The position numbers and the translations under genes were made by a program. Shown in pieces: positions 1 to 6,003 of a DNA stretch of 6,597 bases. The notes beneath the pieces were generated by a model that did not search any database, had not been told where the DNA came from, and was given only the letters and a program-made list of their open reading frames with translations. The stretch lies in NCBI GenBank assembly GCA_030667645.1, contig DAOUVM010000147.1:1-6597 (forward strand), in the 5' to 3' direction. Origin of the DNA: Ardenticatenales bacterium. Lineage in GTDB: Bacteria > Chloroflexota > Anaerolineae > Promineifilales > UBA4811. Position 1 is the first letter of the stretch, and each line of letters starts with the position of its first letter.

Positions 1-263
1 CGCAGATCGACGCACTAGAGAGATACTCGGTGGTCGAAAGACAAGAGAGACCCTTTTTCAACGAGTTTGCAGTCCAGTGTCCACTGCCGGTGGCCGAGAT
101 TAATGAATACCTGCTGGACAACTGGGGGATCATCGGCGGCTATGATCTGACAAACGATTATCCCCACCGCAAGGACCAGATGCTTGTTGCGGTCACGGAG
201 ATGAACACCCGCGAAGAGATAGATATCTTGGCAACGGCGCTGGCGGAGGTGGAGCATGACTGA
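1..263 (+). CDS. gcvPA: Glycine dehydrogenase (decarboxylating) subunit 1, C-terminal fragment
   Basis: This is the last 86 codons of a gene that begins before the window; the reading frame is open from base 3 and ends at TGA 261-263. The visible protein has the usual C-terminal pattern of GcvPA: a PFFNEFAV segment, then a short strand and helix with IIGGYDL, a YPHRKDQMLVAVTEM segment and a terminal helix TREEIDILATALAEV. Subunit 1 pairs with subunit 2 (GcvPB, next gene) to form the PLP-dependent P-protein of the glycine cleavage system. That enzyme decarboxylates glycine in the cytoplasm and passes the aminomethyl group to lipoylated GcvH. A GTG at base 30 is an internal valine codon and not the start, because the family homology continues upstream of it. 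The stop overlaps the gcvPB start by 8 bases, which indicates translational coupling. The identification is firm because of both the motif match and the neighbour. Confidence 0.93.
   Translation, partial: QIDALERYSVVERQERPFFNEFAVQCPLPVAEINEYLLDNWGIIGGYDLTNDYPHRKDQMLVAVTEMNTREEIDILATALAEVEHD
245..250 (+). promoter_or_regulatory. Ribosome binding site of gcvPB inside gcvPA
   Basis: A GGAGGT sequence, near-perfect to the anti-Shine-Dalgarno consensus, lies 5 bases before the ATG at 256. It is embedded in the last codons of gcvPA. It fixes the gcvPB start and supports coupled translation of the two subunits. Confidence 0.85.
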
Positions 264-1725
264 GCCATTGATCTATGATCTGGGAGCGCCCGGCCGCCGT
301 GCGGTCCGGATGCCAGAGTCGGATGTCCCGCTGACGGAAATTCCGGCCCTGATGGTCCGAGACGAACTCAACCTGCCGGAAGTGAGCGAGATAGACGTTG
401 TGCGCCACTATACGCGCCTATCCGGTTTGAACCATTCCATTGACAAGGGGTTCTATCCGCTGGGCTCGTGCACCATGAAGTACAATCCCCGCATCAACGA
501 AGACGTGGCACGCCTCCCGGGCTTTGCCGGTATCCACCCTCTCCAGGATGAAGAGACGATCCAGGGCGCCCTATTTTTGACCTTTGTGCTGCAGGAATGG
601 CTCAAGGAGATCGGCGGTTTTAGCGGTGCGTCGCTCCAACCGGCCGCGGGCGCGCACGGGGAGTTTGCCGGCATCTTGATGATGCGAGCCTACCATCTGG
701 ATCGGGGTGACACAAAGCGATCCAAGATTCTCATCCCCGACAGTGCGCACGGCACCAACCCCGCCAGCACGACCATGAGCGGGTTGCAGGTGGTCGAGAT
801 ACCCTCTGACGAGCGCGGAAACGTGGACCTGGAATCGCTCCGGGCTGCTTGCGATGACACCGTGGTCGGATTGATGATCACCAATCCCAATACGCTGGGC
901 CTGTTTGAGGAGCAGATCGAAGCAGTGGTCAGGCTGATCCAGAACTGCGGCGGCCTGGTATACGGCGATGGAGCGAACATGAACGCGCTCCTGGGCGTGG
1001 CACGGCCGGGAGAGCTGGGTTTTGACGTGATGCACTATAATCTGCACAAGACCTTTGGCACCCCGCATGGGGGCGGTGGGCCAGGGTCCGGCCCGGTGGG
1101 AGTGAGCGAGCGACTGATTCCATTCCTGCCCGGACCGATCGTGGAGACGACCCAGCCCGGCGAGGGGAATGATTGGGAAGAGAGGCCTCACCATCGCTTG
1201 GTGATGCCGGAAAAGAGCATCGGCAGGATGACGGCGTTCTATGGGCAATTCTCCGTTCTCGTTCGCGCGTACACATACATCCGGATGCACGGTCCAGAGG
1301 GAATGCGGAGGATAGCCGAACACGCGGTGCTGAATGCCAATTACCTTCAAGCGCTGGTCAGTAAGATCTTTCCCATCCCGTTCGGCAACCGGGCCTGCAT
1401 GCATGAATTCGTGGCTGAAGGCAAGGTGGAAGGCTCGGACGTGCGAGCGCTGGACATTGCCAAGAGGCTGATGGATTTCGGTTTTCATCCACCCACCAAT
1501 TATTTTCCGCTCATCGTTCACGAGGCGCTGATGATTGAGCCGACCGAGACGGAGAGCAAGCAGACCCTGGACCGTTTTGCTAGAGCGCTGGCAGATATAG
1601 CCCGGGAAGCGGTGCAGGACCCGGATTCGCTTTTCACTGCTCCTCACAGCACCCCCATCGCCCGGCTGGACGAGGTAAAAGCAGCCAAAGACCTGGTGAT
1701 CTGCCGCTGGGGACAGTCAGAGTAG
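256..1725 (+). CDS. gcvPB: Glycine dehydrogenase (decarboxylating) subunit 2
   Basis: This complete 489-residue protein has the normal length for the stand-alone GcvPB subunit. It carries the PLP-binding half of the P-protein active site. Family motifs are seen in order: PLGSCTMKYNP (about residues 68-78), SAHGTNPAS (163-171), the NPNTLGLFE segment, YGDGANMNALLG (about 236-247, with D238 placed to contact the PLP ring nitrogen), and NLHKTFGTPHGGGGPGSGP, where K265 is the expected Schiff-base lysine. The C-terminal small domain runs from about residue 350 and includes a NYFPLIVHEALMIEPTE segment. With GcvPA it catalyses glycine decarboxylation and transfer of the aminomethyl group to lipoyl-GcvH; GcvT and the lipoamide dehydrogenase complete the cycle. 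The ATG at 256 is chosen because of the GGAGGT 5 bases upstream and because it overlaps the gcvPA stop. No missing motif or frameshift is seen. It is probably the last gene of its operon, since a hairpin and a new promoter follow. Confidence 0.96.
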   Translation: MTEPLIYDLGAPGRRAVRMPESDVPLTEIPALMVRDELNLPEVSEIDVVRHYTRLSGLNHSIDKGFYPLGSCTMKYNPRINEDVARLPGFAGIHPLQDEETIQGALFLTFVLQEWLKEIGGFSGASLQPAAGAHGEFAGILMMRAYHLDRGDTKRSKILIPDSAHGTNPASTTMSGLQVVEIPSDERGNVDLESLRAACDDTVVGLMITNPNTLGLFEEQIEAVVRLIQNCGGLVYGDGANMNALLGVARPGELGFDVMHYNLHKTFGTPHGGGGPGSGPVGVSERLIPFLPGPIVETTQPGEGNDWEERPHHRLVMPEKSIGRMTAFYGQFSVLVRAYTYIRMHGPEGMRRIAEHAVLNANYLQALVSKIFPIPFGNRACMHEFVAEGKVEGSDVRALDIAKRLMDFGFHPPTNYFPLIVHEALMIEPTETESKQTLDRFARALADIAREAVQDPDSLFTAPHSTPIARLDEVKAAKDLVICRWGQSE

Positions 1726-1741
1726 TCCAACGCCGGTCACA

Positions 1742-1785
1742 CAAAAAAGGAGGAGCGCCGCTTGGGCCAACCTGCGGCGCTCCTT
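1742..1785. terminator. GC-rich hairpin with an A-tract, candidate intrinsic terminator
   Basis: The arms AGGAGCGCCGC (1751-1761) and GCGGCGCTCCT (1774-1784) pair perfectly over 11 bp around a 12-base loop; a G-T pair at 1750/1785 can extend the stem. It begins 25 bases after the gcvPB stop, a typical terminator position. On the plus strand the stem is followed by TGCTAT, which is a poor U-tract. On the minus strand the same stem is followed by CC and a run of six T (complement of the A-run at 1743-1748), which is the classic form. It may act as a terminator for gcvPB, for antisense transcription coming from the right, or for both. The hairpin is certain by base pairing; its direction is not. 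Confidence 0.6.
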
Positions 1786-1793
1786 GCTATGAA

Positions 1794-1821
1794 GATGGTC
1801 GATCTGTGCTGACCGACCATC
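1794..1821. repeat. 8-bp inverted repeat with 12-base loop
   Basis: GATGGTCG (1794-1801) and CGACCATC (1814-1821) are exact inverse complements separated by 12 bases. The repeat lies just after the GC-rich hairpin and about 67 bases upstream of the predicted promoter -35 element. No U-tract follows it. It could be a second weak termination stem or an operator-like site. Nothing in the sequence decides between them. Confidence 0.4.
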
Positions 1822-1887
1822 AGAGGGAGGGTCCTAGCTACTACGATAGCAGAGATCACCGATCTGGACATGACGGCTGTTCTATGC

Positions 1888-1916
1888 TTGCTATACACCC
1901 AGGCTATGGTTATAAT
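1888..1916 (+). promoter_or_regulatory. Sigma-70-type promoter of the GH3 gene
   Basis: The -35 element is TTGCTA (1888-1893, 4 of 6 consensus bases) and the -10 element is a perfect TATAAT (1911-1916), with the optimal 17-base spacer. Transcription would start around 1922-1924, only about 6-8 bases before the ATG at 1930. No Shine-Dalgarno sequence is present before that ATG. The gene is therefore predicted to be translated from a nearly leaderless mRNA. The promoter call is based on sequence match and position only. Confidence 0.65.
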
Positions 1917-1929
1917 CGGACCCTGAACC

Positions 1930-4842
1930 ATGAAAAGCCTGGCCTGGAGATTGAGTATTGTGGTGCTGCTGCTGGCGGCCGGAGTTGTCCGGTCCGATCA
2001 GCAGGCGCGCGCTCAGGAACCGATCGAAGAGCTTCCATACGCTGCTGAGGTTGCGGCCCTCATGGAGCAGATGGATGCCCGTGACCGGGTGGGACAGTTG
2101 TTCCTGGTCACCTTTACCGGGGACACGGCCGAGGAGGAGACTCTGATTGCCGATCTGATCCTCGGCAACCACATCGGAGGGGTGATCCTGCTGGCCGCCA
2201 ATGATAATATCACCGACTATGGTGATCCGCCCACGCAGATCGCCGGGCTGAGCAACGCGCTCCAGACTCGCGCTTTTGAGGTATCACAACAAGAGAAATC
2301 CGTCCTCCCTGAAGAGACCGAGCCGCCTCCCCCCTCCCCGTTCATTCCCCTCTTTGTCGCCATAGATCACGAGGGAGATGGATCTCCATTCACCCGCATT
2401 CACGCCGGGGTGACAGAAATCCCCAACGGAATGGCCATCGGAGCAACCTGGAATCCGCACCACGCCGAGACGGTCGGCCGGATCGTGGGAACGGAACTCG
2501 CGGCGCTGGGCATCAACATGCTGTTGGGTCCATCGCTGGACGTGCTGGGAACCCCGCGACCGGACAGCCCCGGGGGCATGGGAACACGGGCCTTTGGCGG
2601 CGACCCGTACTGGGTTGGGGTCATGGGCCAGGCGTACACGCGTGGAGTCCACGAGGGCGCCAACAATCGGATCGCGGTGGTGGCCAAGCACTTTCCCGGC
2701 CATGGGGGAAGCGACCGCGAGCCGGATCAAGAGGTGTCCACGGTTCGCAAGTCGCTGGAACAGCTCAAACAGATCGAGCTGGCGCCCTTTTTTGCCGTCA
2801 CGGGCGATGCGCCCACGCCCGAATCGGCGGCCGATGCGCTGATGACATCCCATATTCGTTACCAGGGCTTTCAGGGCAACATTCGCGAGAGTACCCGACC
2901 GATCAGTTTTGACCCCGAGGCGCTGGCGACGATCATGGAATTGCCCGATTTCGCGGCCTGGCGCTCGGCCGGCGGCGTGATCGTCTCCGATGCTCTGGGG
3001 GTACGGGCGGTGAAACGGTTCTACGATCCCCAGCTTCAGGAATTCCCGCACCGGCAGGTTGCCCAGGACGCATTTCTTGCCGGCAACGATGTGCTTCTTC
3101 TCTCGGAATTCGCCATGAGCTACAACTTTGCGGACCAGGCGGCCAACATCAAGGACACGATCGAATGGTTCTATGAGATGTACAACTCGGACGTTTCGTT
3201 CCAGGCGCGAGTTGACCAGTCGGTCGAGCGCATCCTGCGCCTCAAGCTGAAACTGTATGGGGGAGATTTCTCGCTGGACAGCATCCTGGCGCCGGTGAGC
3301 CAGGCCGCAGAGCAGGTGGGAAACAGCCGGGGCGATATCCTCCTGCTCGCTCAGGATGCGATTACGCTGATCGCGCCCGGTCCGGAAGAGCTTGCGGAAA
3401 GGCTCCCCAGCCCGCCGAACCGGAACGAATACATTGCCATTTTCACCGACGTTCGGCAAGGACGACAGTGCTCAACCTGCCCAGAGCAGCCCTTTATTGA
3501 GGTCAATGCGCTGCAGAACATCATCCTGCGGCTTTATGGCCCTGACGGAACCAACCAGGTGCTGCCCGGTCACGTGAACAGCTTTACGTTTCAAGAGTTG
3601 GAGGCCTTTCTGCAGCCACCCGCTCCCCCCAGCCCGCCACCCACCACTACGCTGGAATCCGAGATCACTCCAGAGCCTCCGCCGCTGATCGAGACGGCAC
3701 TCGACCGTGCCGACTGGATCATCCTGGCCATGTTGGATGTCACGACCAACGAGAACCACTCGAGCGCCATCAGAACCTTTCTCTCCGAGAGGCCGGATAT
3801 TGCCAGCGGCGCCAAGATGATTGTGCTGGCGTTCAATGCTCCCTATTTTCTGGATACGACAGAGATCAGCAAGCTCACGGCGTACTATGGCATTTATAGC
3901 AAGACAGAGCCCTTTGTCGAAGCCAGCGTCAAGACCATCTTTCAGCAGTTCAAGCCGCGTGGGGCATCGCCGGTCAGCATCCCTAGCACCGGCTATGACC
4001 TCACCCAGATCACCACACCCGACCCCAGCCAAATCATCCAACTCTTCTTTGACCAGGAGGAACAACCGGCCGATACCTCGCAGACCGAAGAAACACCGGC
4101 GCCCCCCGACTTTCGAGTGGGGGACTCGTTCAGGTTGCGGACGGGGGTCATCATCGACCGCAATGGGAATCCGGTTCCGGATGGAACGCCGGTTCGGTTC
4201 ACTATTAGCTATCTGTCTGAGGGGTTGGGGCTGGACGTGCCGCAACCCGAGGTGCCAACTGTAGATGGCGTGGCGCGAATGGACATTGTGCTTGGCCGGC
4301 CGGGCCAGTTGCAGATCAAAGCGAGCAGCGGAGAGGCGCGGGCATCGGTGGCCCTGGCGGTCACTGCGTTTGAGGACCAACCTCCCATCGTGGAAGAGAT
4401 CACCCCGACACCTACCAGTACACCGACCGTGCCACCCCCGACCCTGACCCCGACAGCCACTCCCATCCCCCCCACACCGACCCCGCCCGCAACGCCGACT
4501 CCAACTCCAACGCCATCACCCATTGTGGTCCCATTCTACCCAATCGAACGGTGGGTGGGAGTTGAGCAACTGCTGACAGCCTTGGCGGGGATCGCCATTG
4601 CGGCCGGAGGCGGCTTTGGTCTGGGAAGGGCGACGAATCGCAGCGACCCGGCCGGCGCTATCCGTCTGGCGCTGCTCACAGTGGTCGGCGGGCTGCTCGG
4701 GTATCTCTATTACGCGTTGGCAATGCCAGGAACCGACCAGATCAACGCCTGGATGGGGAAGTGGGGCGCCACGCTGCTGGCCTGCATGGCCGGCCTGCTA
4801 ACGCTCTCAATCGGCGGCCTGCTGTCGATTCGTCGCCGGTAG
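1930..4842 (+). CDS. Exported membrane-anchored glycoside hydrolase family 3 protein with Ig-like domain
   Basis: This 970-residue protein has several parts in order. A signal peptide covers residues 1-28 (MK, then a hydrophobic core, with likely cleavage at ARA|Q); there is no lipobox Cys. A GH3 TIM barrel spans about 44-445, with FVAIDHEG (142-149), KHFPGHG (253-259) and the nucleophile motif VSDALGV, where D354 is the expected catalytic Asp. A GH3 C-terminal domain (about 466-691) ends in a PVSIPSTGYDL segment. An Ig-like Big_1/invasin-type domain (about 728-815) shows DRNGNPVPDGTPVRF. A Thr/Pro stalk (825-864) is followed by membrane helices at about 881-899, 911-931 and 946-966, with Arg-rich cytoplasmic ends. 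The barrel resembles beta-N-acetylhexosaminidases such as two-domain NagZ of Bacillus. However, the loop after KHFPGHG reads GSDREPDQE where NagZ has its Asp-His acid/base dyad, so substrate and activity are uncertain. A cell-surface glycan-processing role is inferred. M1 is chosen because the signal peptide starts there. The gene appears to be transcribed alone. Confidence 0.9.
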   Translation: MKSLAWRLSIVVLLLAAGVVRSDQQARAQEPIEELPYAAEVAALMEQMDARDRVGQLFLVTFTGDTAEEETLIADLILGNHIGGVILLAANDNITDYGDPPTQIAGLSNALQTRAFEVSQQEKSVLPEETEPPPPSPFIPLFVAIDHEGDGSPFTRIHAGVTEIPNGMAIGATWNPHHAETVGRIVGTELAALGINMLLGPSLDVLGTPRPDSPGGMGTRAFGGDPYWVGVMGQAYTRGVHEGANNRIAVVAKHFPGHGGSDREPDQEVSTVRKSLEQLKQIELAPFFAVTGDAPTPESAADALMTSHIRYQGFQGNIRESTRPISFDPEALATIMELPDFAAWRSAGGVIVSDALGVRAVKRFYDPQLQEFPHRQVAQDAFLAGNDVLLLSEFAMSYNFADQAANIKDTIEWFYEMYNSDVSFQARVDQSVERILRLKLKLYGGDFSLDSILAPVSQAAEQVGNSRGDILLLAQDAITLIAPGPEELAERLPSPPNRNEYIAIFTDVRQGRQCSTCPEQPFIEVNALQNIILRLYGPDGTNQVLPGHVNSFTFQELEAFLQPPAPPSPPPTTTLESEITPEPPPLIETALDRADWIILAMLDVTTNENHSSAIRTFLSERPDIASGAKMIVLAFNAPYFLDTTEISKLTAYYGIYSKTEPFVEASVKTIFQQFKPRGASPVSIPSTGYDLTQITTPDPSQIIQLFFDQEEQPADTSQTEETPAPPDFRVGDSFRLRTGVIIDRNGNPVPDGTPVRFTISYLSEGLGLDVPQPEVPTVDGVARMDIVLGRPGQLQIKASSGEARASVALAVTAFEDQPPIVEEITPTPTSTPTVPPPTLTPTATPIPPTPTPPATPTPTPTPSPIVVPFYPIERWVGVEQLLTALAGIAIAAGGGFGLGRATNRSDPAGAIRLALLTVVGGLLGYLYYALAMPGTDQINAWMGKWGATLLACMAGLLTLSIGGLLSIRRR
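4402..4521 (+). repeat. Low-complexity Thr-Pro coding repeat (stalk of the GH3 protein)
   Basis: This C-rich stretch encodes about 40 residues that are almost entirely Pro and Thr with some Ser, Ala and Ile (residues 825-864). It separates the Ig-like domain from the membrane helices. Such stalks usually span the cell envelope and can be O-glycosylated in some bacteria. The DNA is built of degenerate ACxCCx units and may vary in length between strains. Confidence 0.8.
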
Positions 4843-4924
4843 AGAATGTGGACAGACGCGGGGTTGGATCGAATTGGGCACGGCGAGAGCGATTGGCCAG
4901 CGTCGGGTTCTAGGACGCGGCAAT
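4843..4924. other. Convergent intergenic gap between the GH3 and kinase genes
   Basis: These 82 bases lie between two genes that converge. I see no strong hairpin with a U-tract on either strand. A direct repeat of TCTAGG (4909-4914 and 4924-4929) and two copies of GACGCGG (around 4855 and 4914) are present but short. Whether termination here is Rho-dependent or read-through cannot be told. Confidence 0.5.
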
Positions 4925-5923
4925 CTAGGGGACGGGACGATATGGAGCGAGGAGGGTGGCCAATACGGCCGCGAGCGCCAATAGAGCGACGACCAACGCC
5001 ATCCCGCGGCTCTCACGCAGCGCTTCCCTCCAGCCGGCCGAGACTCGTTTCCGGCGGGCAGAGGGCATCGGTTCCTTGCCCAGCAAAGCACGCCGGAATT
5101 CGGCCACGTTCGATGGGCGATCGTCCGGATGGAGCGCCATCGCCCACATGATTGTCTGCGCAGTCCGCCGGTCGACGTCGGGCTGCAGGCTCTGAATCGG
5201 ACGCAGAGACGCGGGCACCAGAAAGCGCTGTTTGGCTTCCGCCGGCGGTTCGTTCGTCAGCAAATGATACAGTGTGGCGCCGAGTGAATAGAGGTCGGAG
5301 CGGCCATCCGTATGCCCGGTCTCTCCGCCATACTGCTCCAGGGGTGTATAGAGTGCGGTGCCCCGCCCCTGAAGCACAGTGATCGTACGGTCGTCGGGCG
5401 CCAGCAGCTTGACCAGGCCAAAATCAACCAGCTTGAGCAGGCCGCCGGGCGTCAATTTGATGTTGCCGGGTTTGATGTCGCGATGAAGCACCGGCGGATA
5501 CTGCCGGTGCAGATACTCTAGCGCATCACACATCTGCCTGGCCCACTCTAGCACGCGCTCTTGGGGCAATTGAAGCCCTTCGCGACGGGAAGCATCCATG
5601 AGTTCTTTGAGGTCGTGGCCCGGCACGAAATCCATCACCAAAAAGTCCCGATCATCTTCGGAGAAAAAGTCCGAGACCTTTGGAAAATTGGGATGGTCGA
5701 GGCGAGCGAGGACACTTGCCTCGCGGTGGAACTGTTGCTGAGTCTGGCGGCGAGATTCGTCATCGGCGGCCGGATCAGGCTGGGTCTCTTTGATGGCGCA
5801 GAGACGCCCATCCAGCCGGAGGTCTTCAGCCTGGTAGACGCAGCCCATCCCGCCGCGGCCGACAACCTGGCGGATACTGTACCTTTCACGTAAGATATGT
5901 CCAGGTAATAGCGGCGCTAGCAT
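4925..5923 (-). CDS. Serine/threonine protein kinase with C-terminal membrane anchor
   Basis: This 332-residue Hanks-type kinase has every core motif: glycine loop GRGGMG (22-27), ATP-binding lysine K45 in CAIKE, helix-C glutamate E68, catalytic HRDIKPGN (147-154, base D149), metal-binding DFG (167-169), activation segment with T180, T182, T189 and T193, then PLEQ (194-197) in place of APE, SDLYSLG (209-215) and R269. It should phosphorylate Ser/Thr on cytoplasmic proteins. After the kinase domain comes a basic stretch (SARRKR, about 288-293) and one hydrophobic helix (about 308-327), then only a few residues. The protein is thus tail-anchored and, unlike PknB, has no PASTA or other outside sensor domain. 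The frame is open to an ATG at 6013, but ATG 5923 is preferred: MLAPLLPGHILRERY is the usual beginning of this kinase type and the extra 30 residues look unrelated. No clear ribosome binding site precedes 5923. It is divergent from the FHA gene, a likely partner. Confidence 0.92.
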   Translation of the reverse strand: MLAPLLPGHILRERYSIRQVVGRGGMGCVYQAEDLRLDGRLCAIKETQPDPAADDESRRQTQQQFHREASVLARLDHPNFPKVSDFFSEDDRDFLVMDFVPGHDLKELMDASRREGLQLPQERVLEWARQMCDALEYLHRQYPPVLHRDIKPGNIKLTPGGLLKLVDFGLVKLLAPDDRTITVLQGRGTALYTPLEQYGGETGHTDGRSDLYSLGATLYHLLTNEPPAEAKQRFLVPASLRPIQSLQPDVDRRTAQTIMWAMALHPDDRPSNVAEFRRALLGKEPMPSARRKRVSAGWREALRESRGMALVVALLALAAVLATLLAPYRPVP

Positions 5924-6003
5924 AAGCACTTGCCAGAGATGACTTGGCGTACCGTCACGAGCATGCCAGGTTGTTTGCGAGCAGGTACGAAGGAGCATGC
6001 CCC
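5924..6003. promoter_or_regulatory. Divergent intergenic control region with a GAGCATGCC direct repeat
   Basis: The 80 bases between the kinase and FHA-regulator starts must hold the signals for both genes unless transcription enters from elsewhere. I found no consensus -35/-10 pair on either strand. The sequence GAGCATGCC occurs twice on the plus strand (5959-5967 and 5993-6001, start-to-start 34 bases), and each copy contains the palindrome GCATGC. The second copy overlaps the ribosome binding site of the FHA gene. Binding by the FHA/winged-helix protein is possible but not shown. Confidence 0.45.
5990..5995 (+). promoter_or_regulatory. Ribosome binding site of the FHA-regulator gene
   Basis: AAGGAG lies 8 bases before ATG 6004. 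It decides the start against the ATG at 5997, which is only 1 base away from it and opens a short frame that soon stops. Confidence 0.75.

Larger units (their letters stand above)
1726..1929. other. Intergenic region between gcvPB and the GH3 gene
   Basis: This 204-base gap contains no convincing gene. It holds a strong GC-rich hairpin (1750-1785), a second inverted repeat (1794-1821) and, at its right end, a sigma-70-like promoter (1888-1916). A 64-codon minus-strand frame and the start of an 80-codon plus-strand frame cross it, but neither has a ribosome binding site or a recognisable protein. Confidence 0.7.

Noticed and set aside
571..1647. Open 358-codon minus-strand frame across gcvPB
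   Set aside because: It lies wholly opposite a gene with complete family motifs, has no ribosome binding site or recognisable domain, and is explained by GC-rich codon bias.
1737..1931. 64-codon minus-strand frame filling the gcvPB-GH3 gap
   Set aside because: There is no recognised family, and the terminator-like hairpin lies inside its last codons. It also runs back over the GH3 promoter, so chance is the simpler explanation.
1806..2048. 80-codon plus-strand frame starting at a GTG
   Set aside because: It has no ribosome binding site, spans an inverted repeat and the promoter, and overlaps the signal-peptide region of the GH3 gene in another frame.
2284..4380. Long minus-strand frames (391 and 302 codons) opposite the GH3 gene
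   Set aside because: They mirror a clearly coding plus strand and translate to Arg/His-rich sequence with no recognisable fold.
4402..4521. Possible CRISPR-like or tandem DNA repeat
   Set aside because: The units are short, degenerate and in frame, with no spacers; the pattern is a protein low-complexity stalk.
4209..4523. Gly/Val-rich minus-strand frame opposite the Thr-Pro stalk
   Set aside because: The repeat-like protein (GVGVGV) is only the complement of the Thr-Pro codons.
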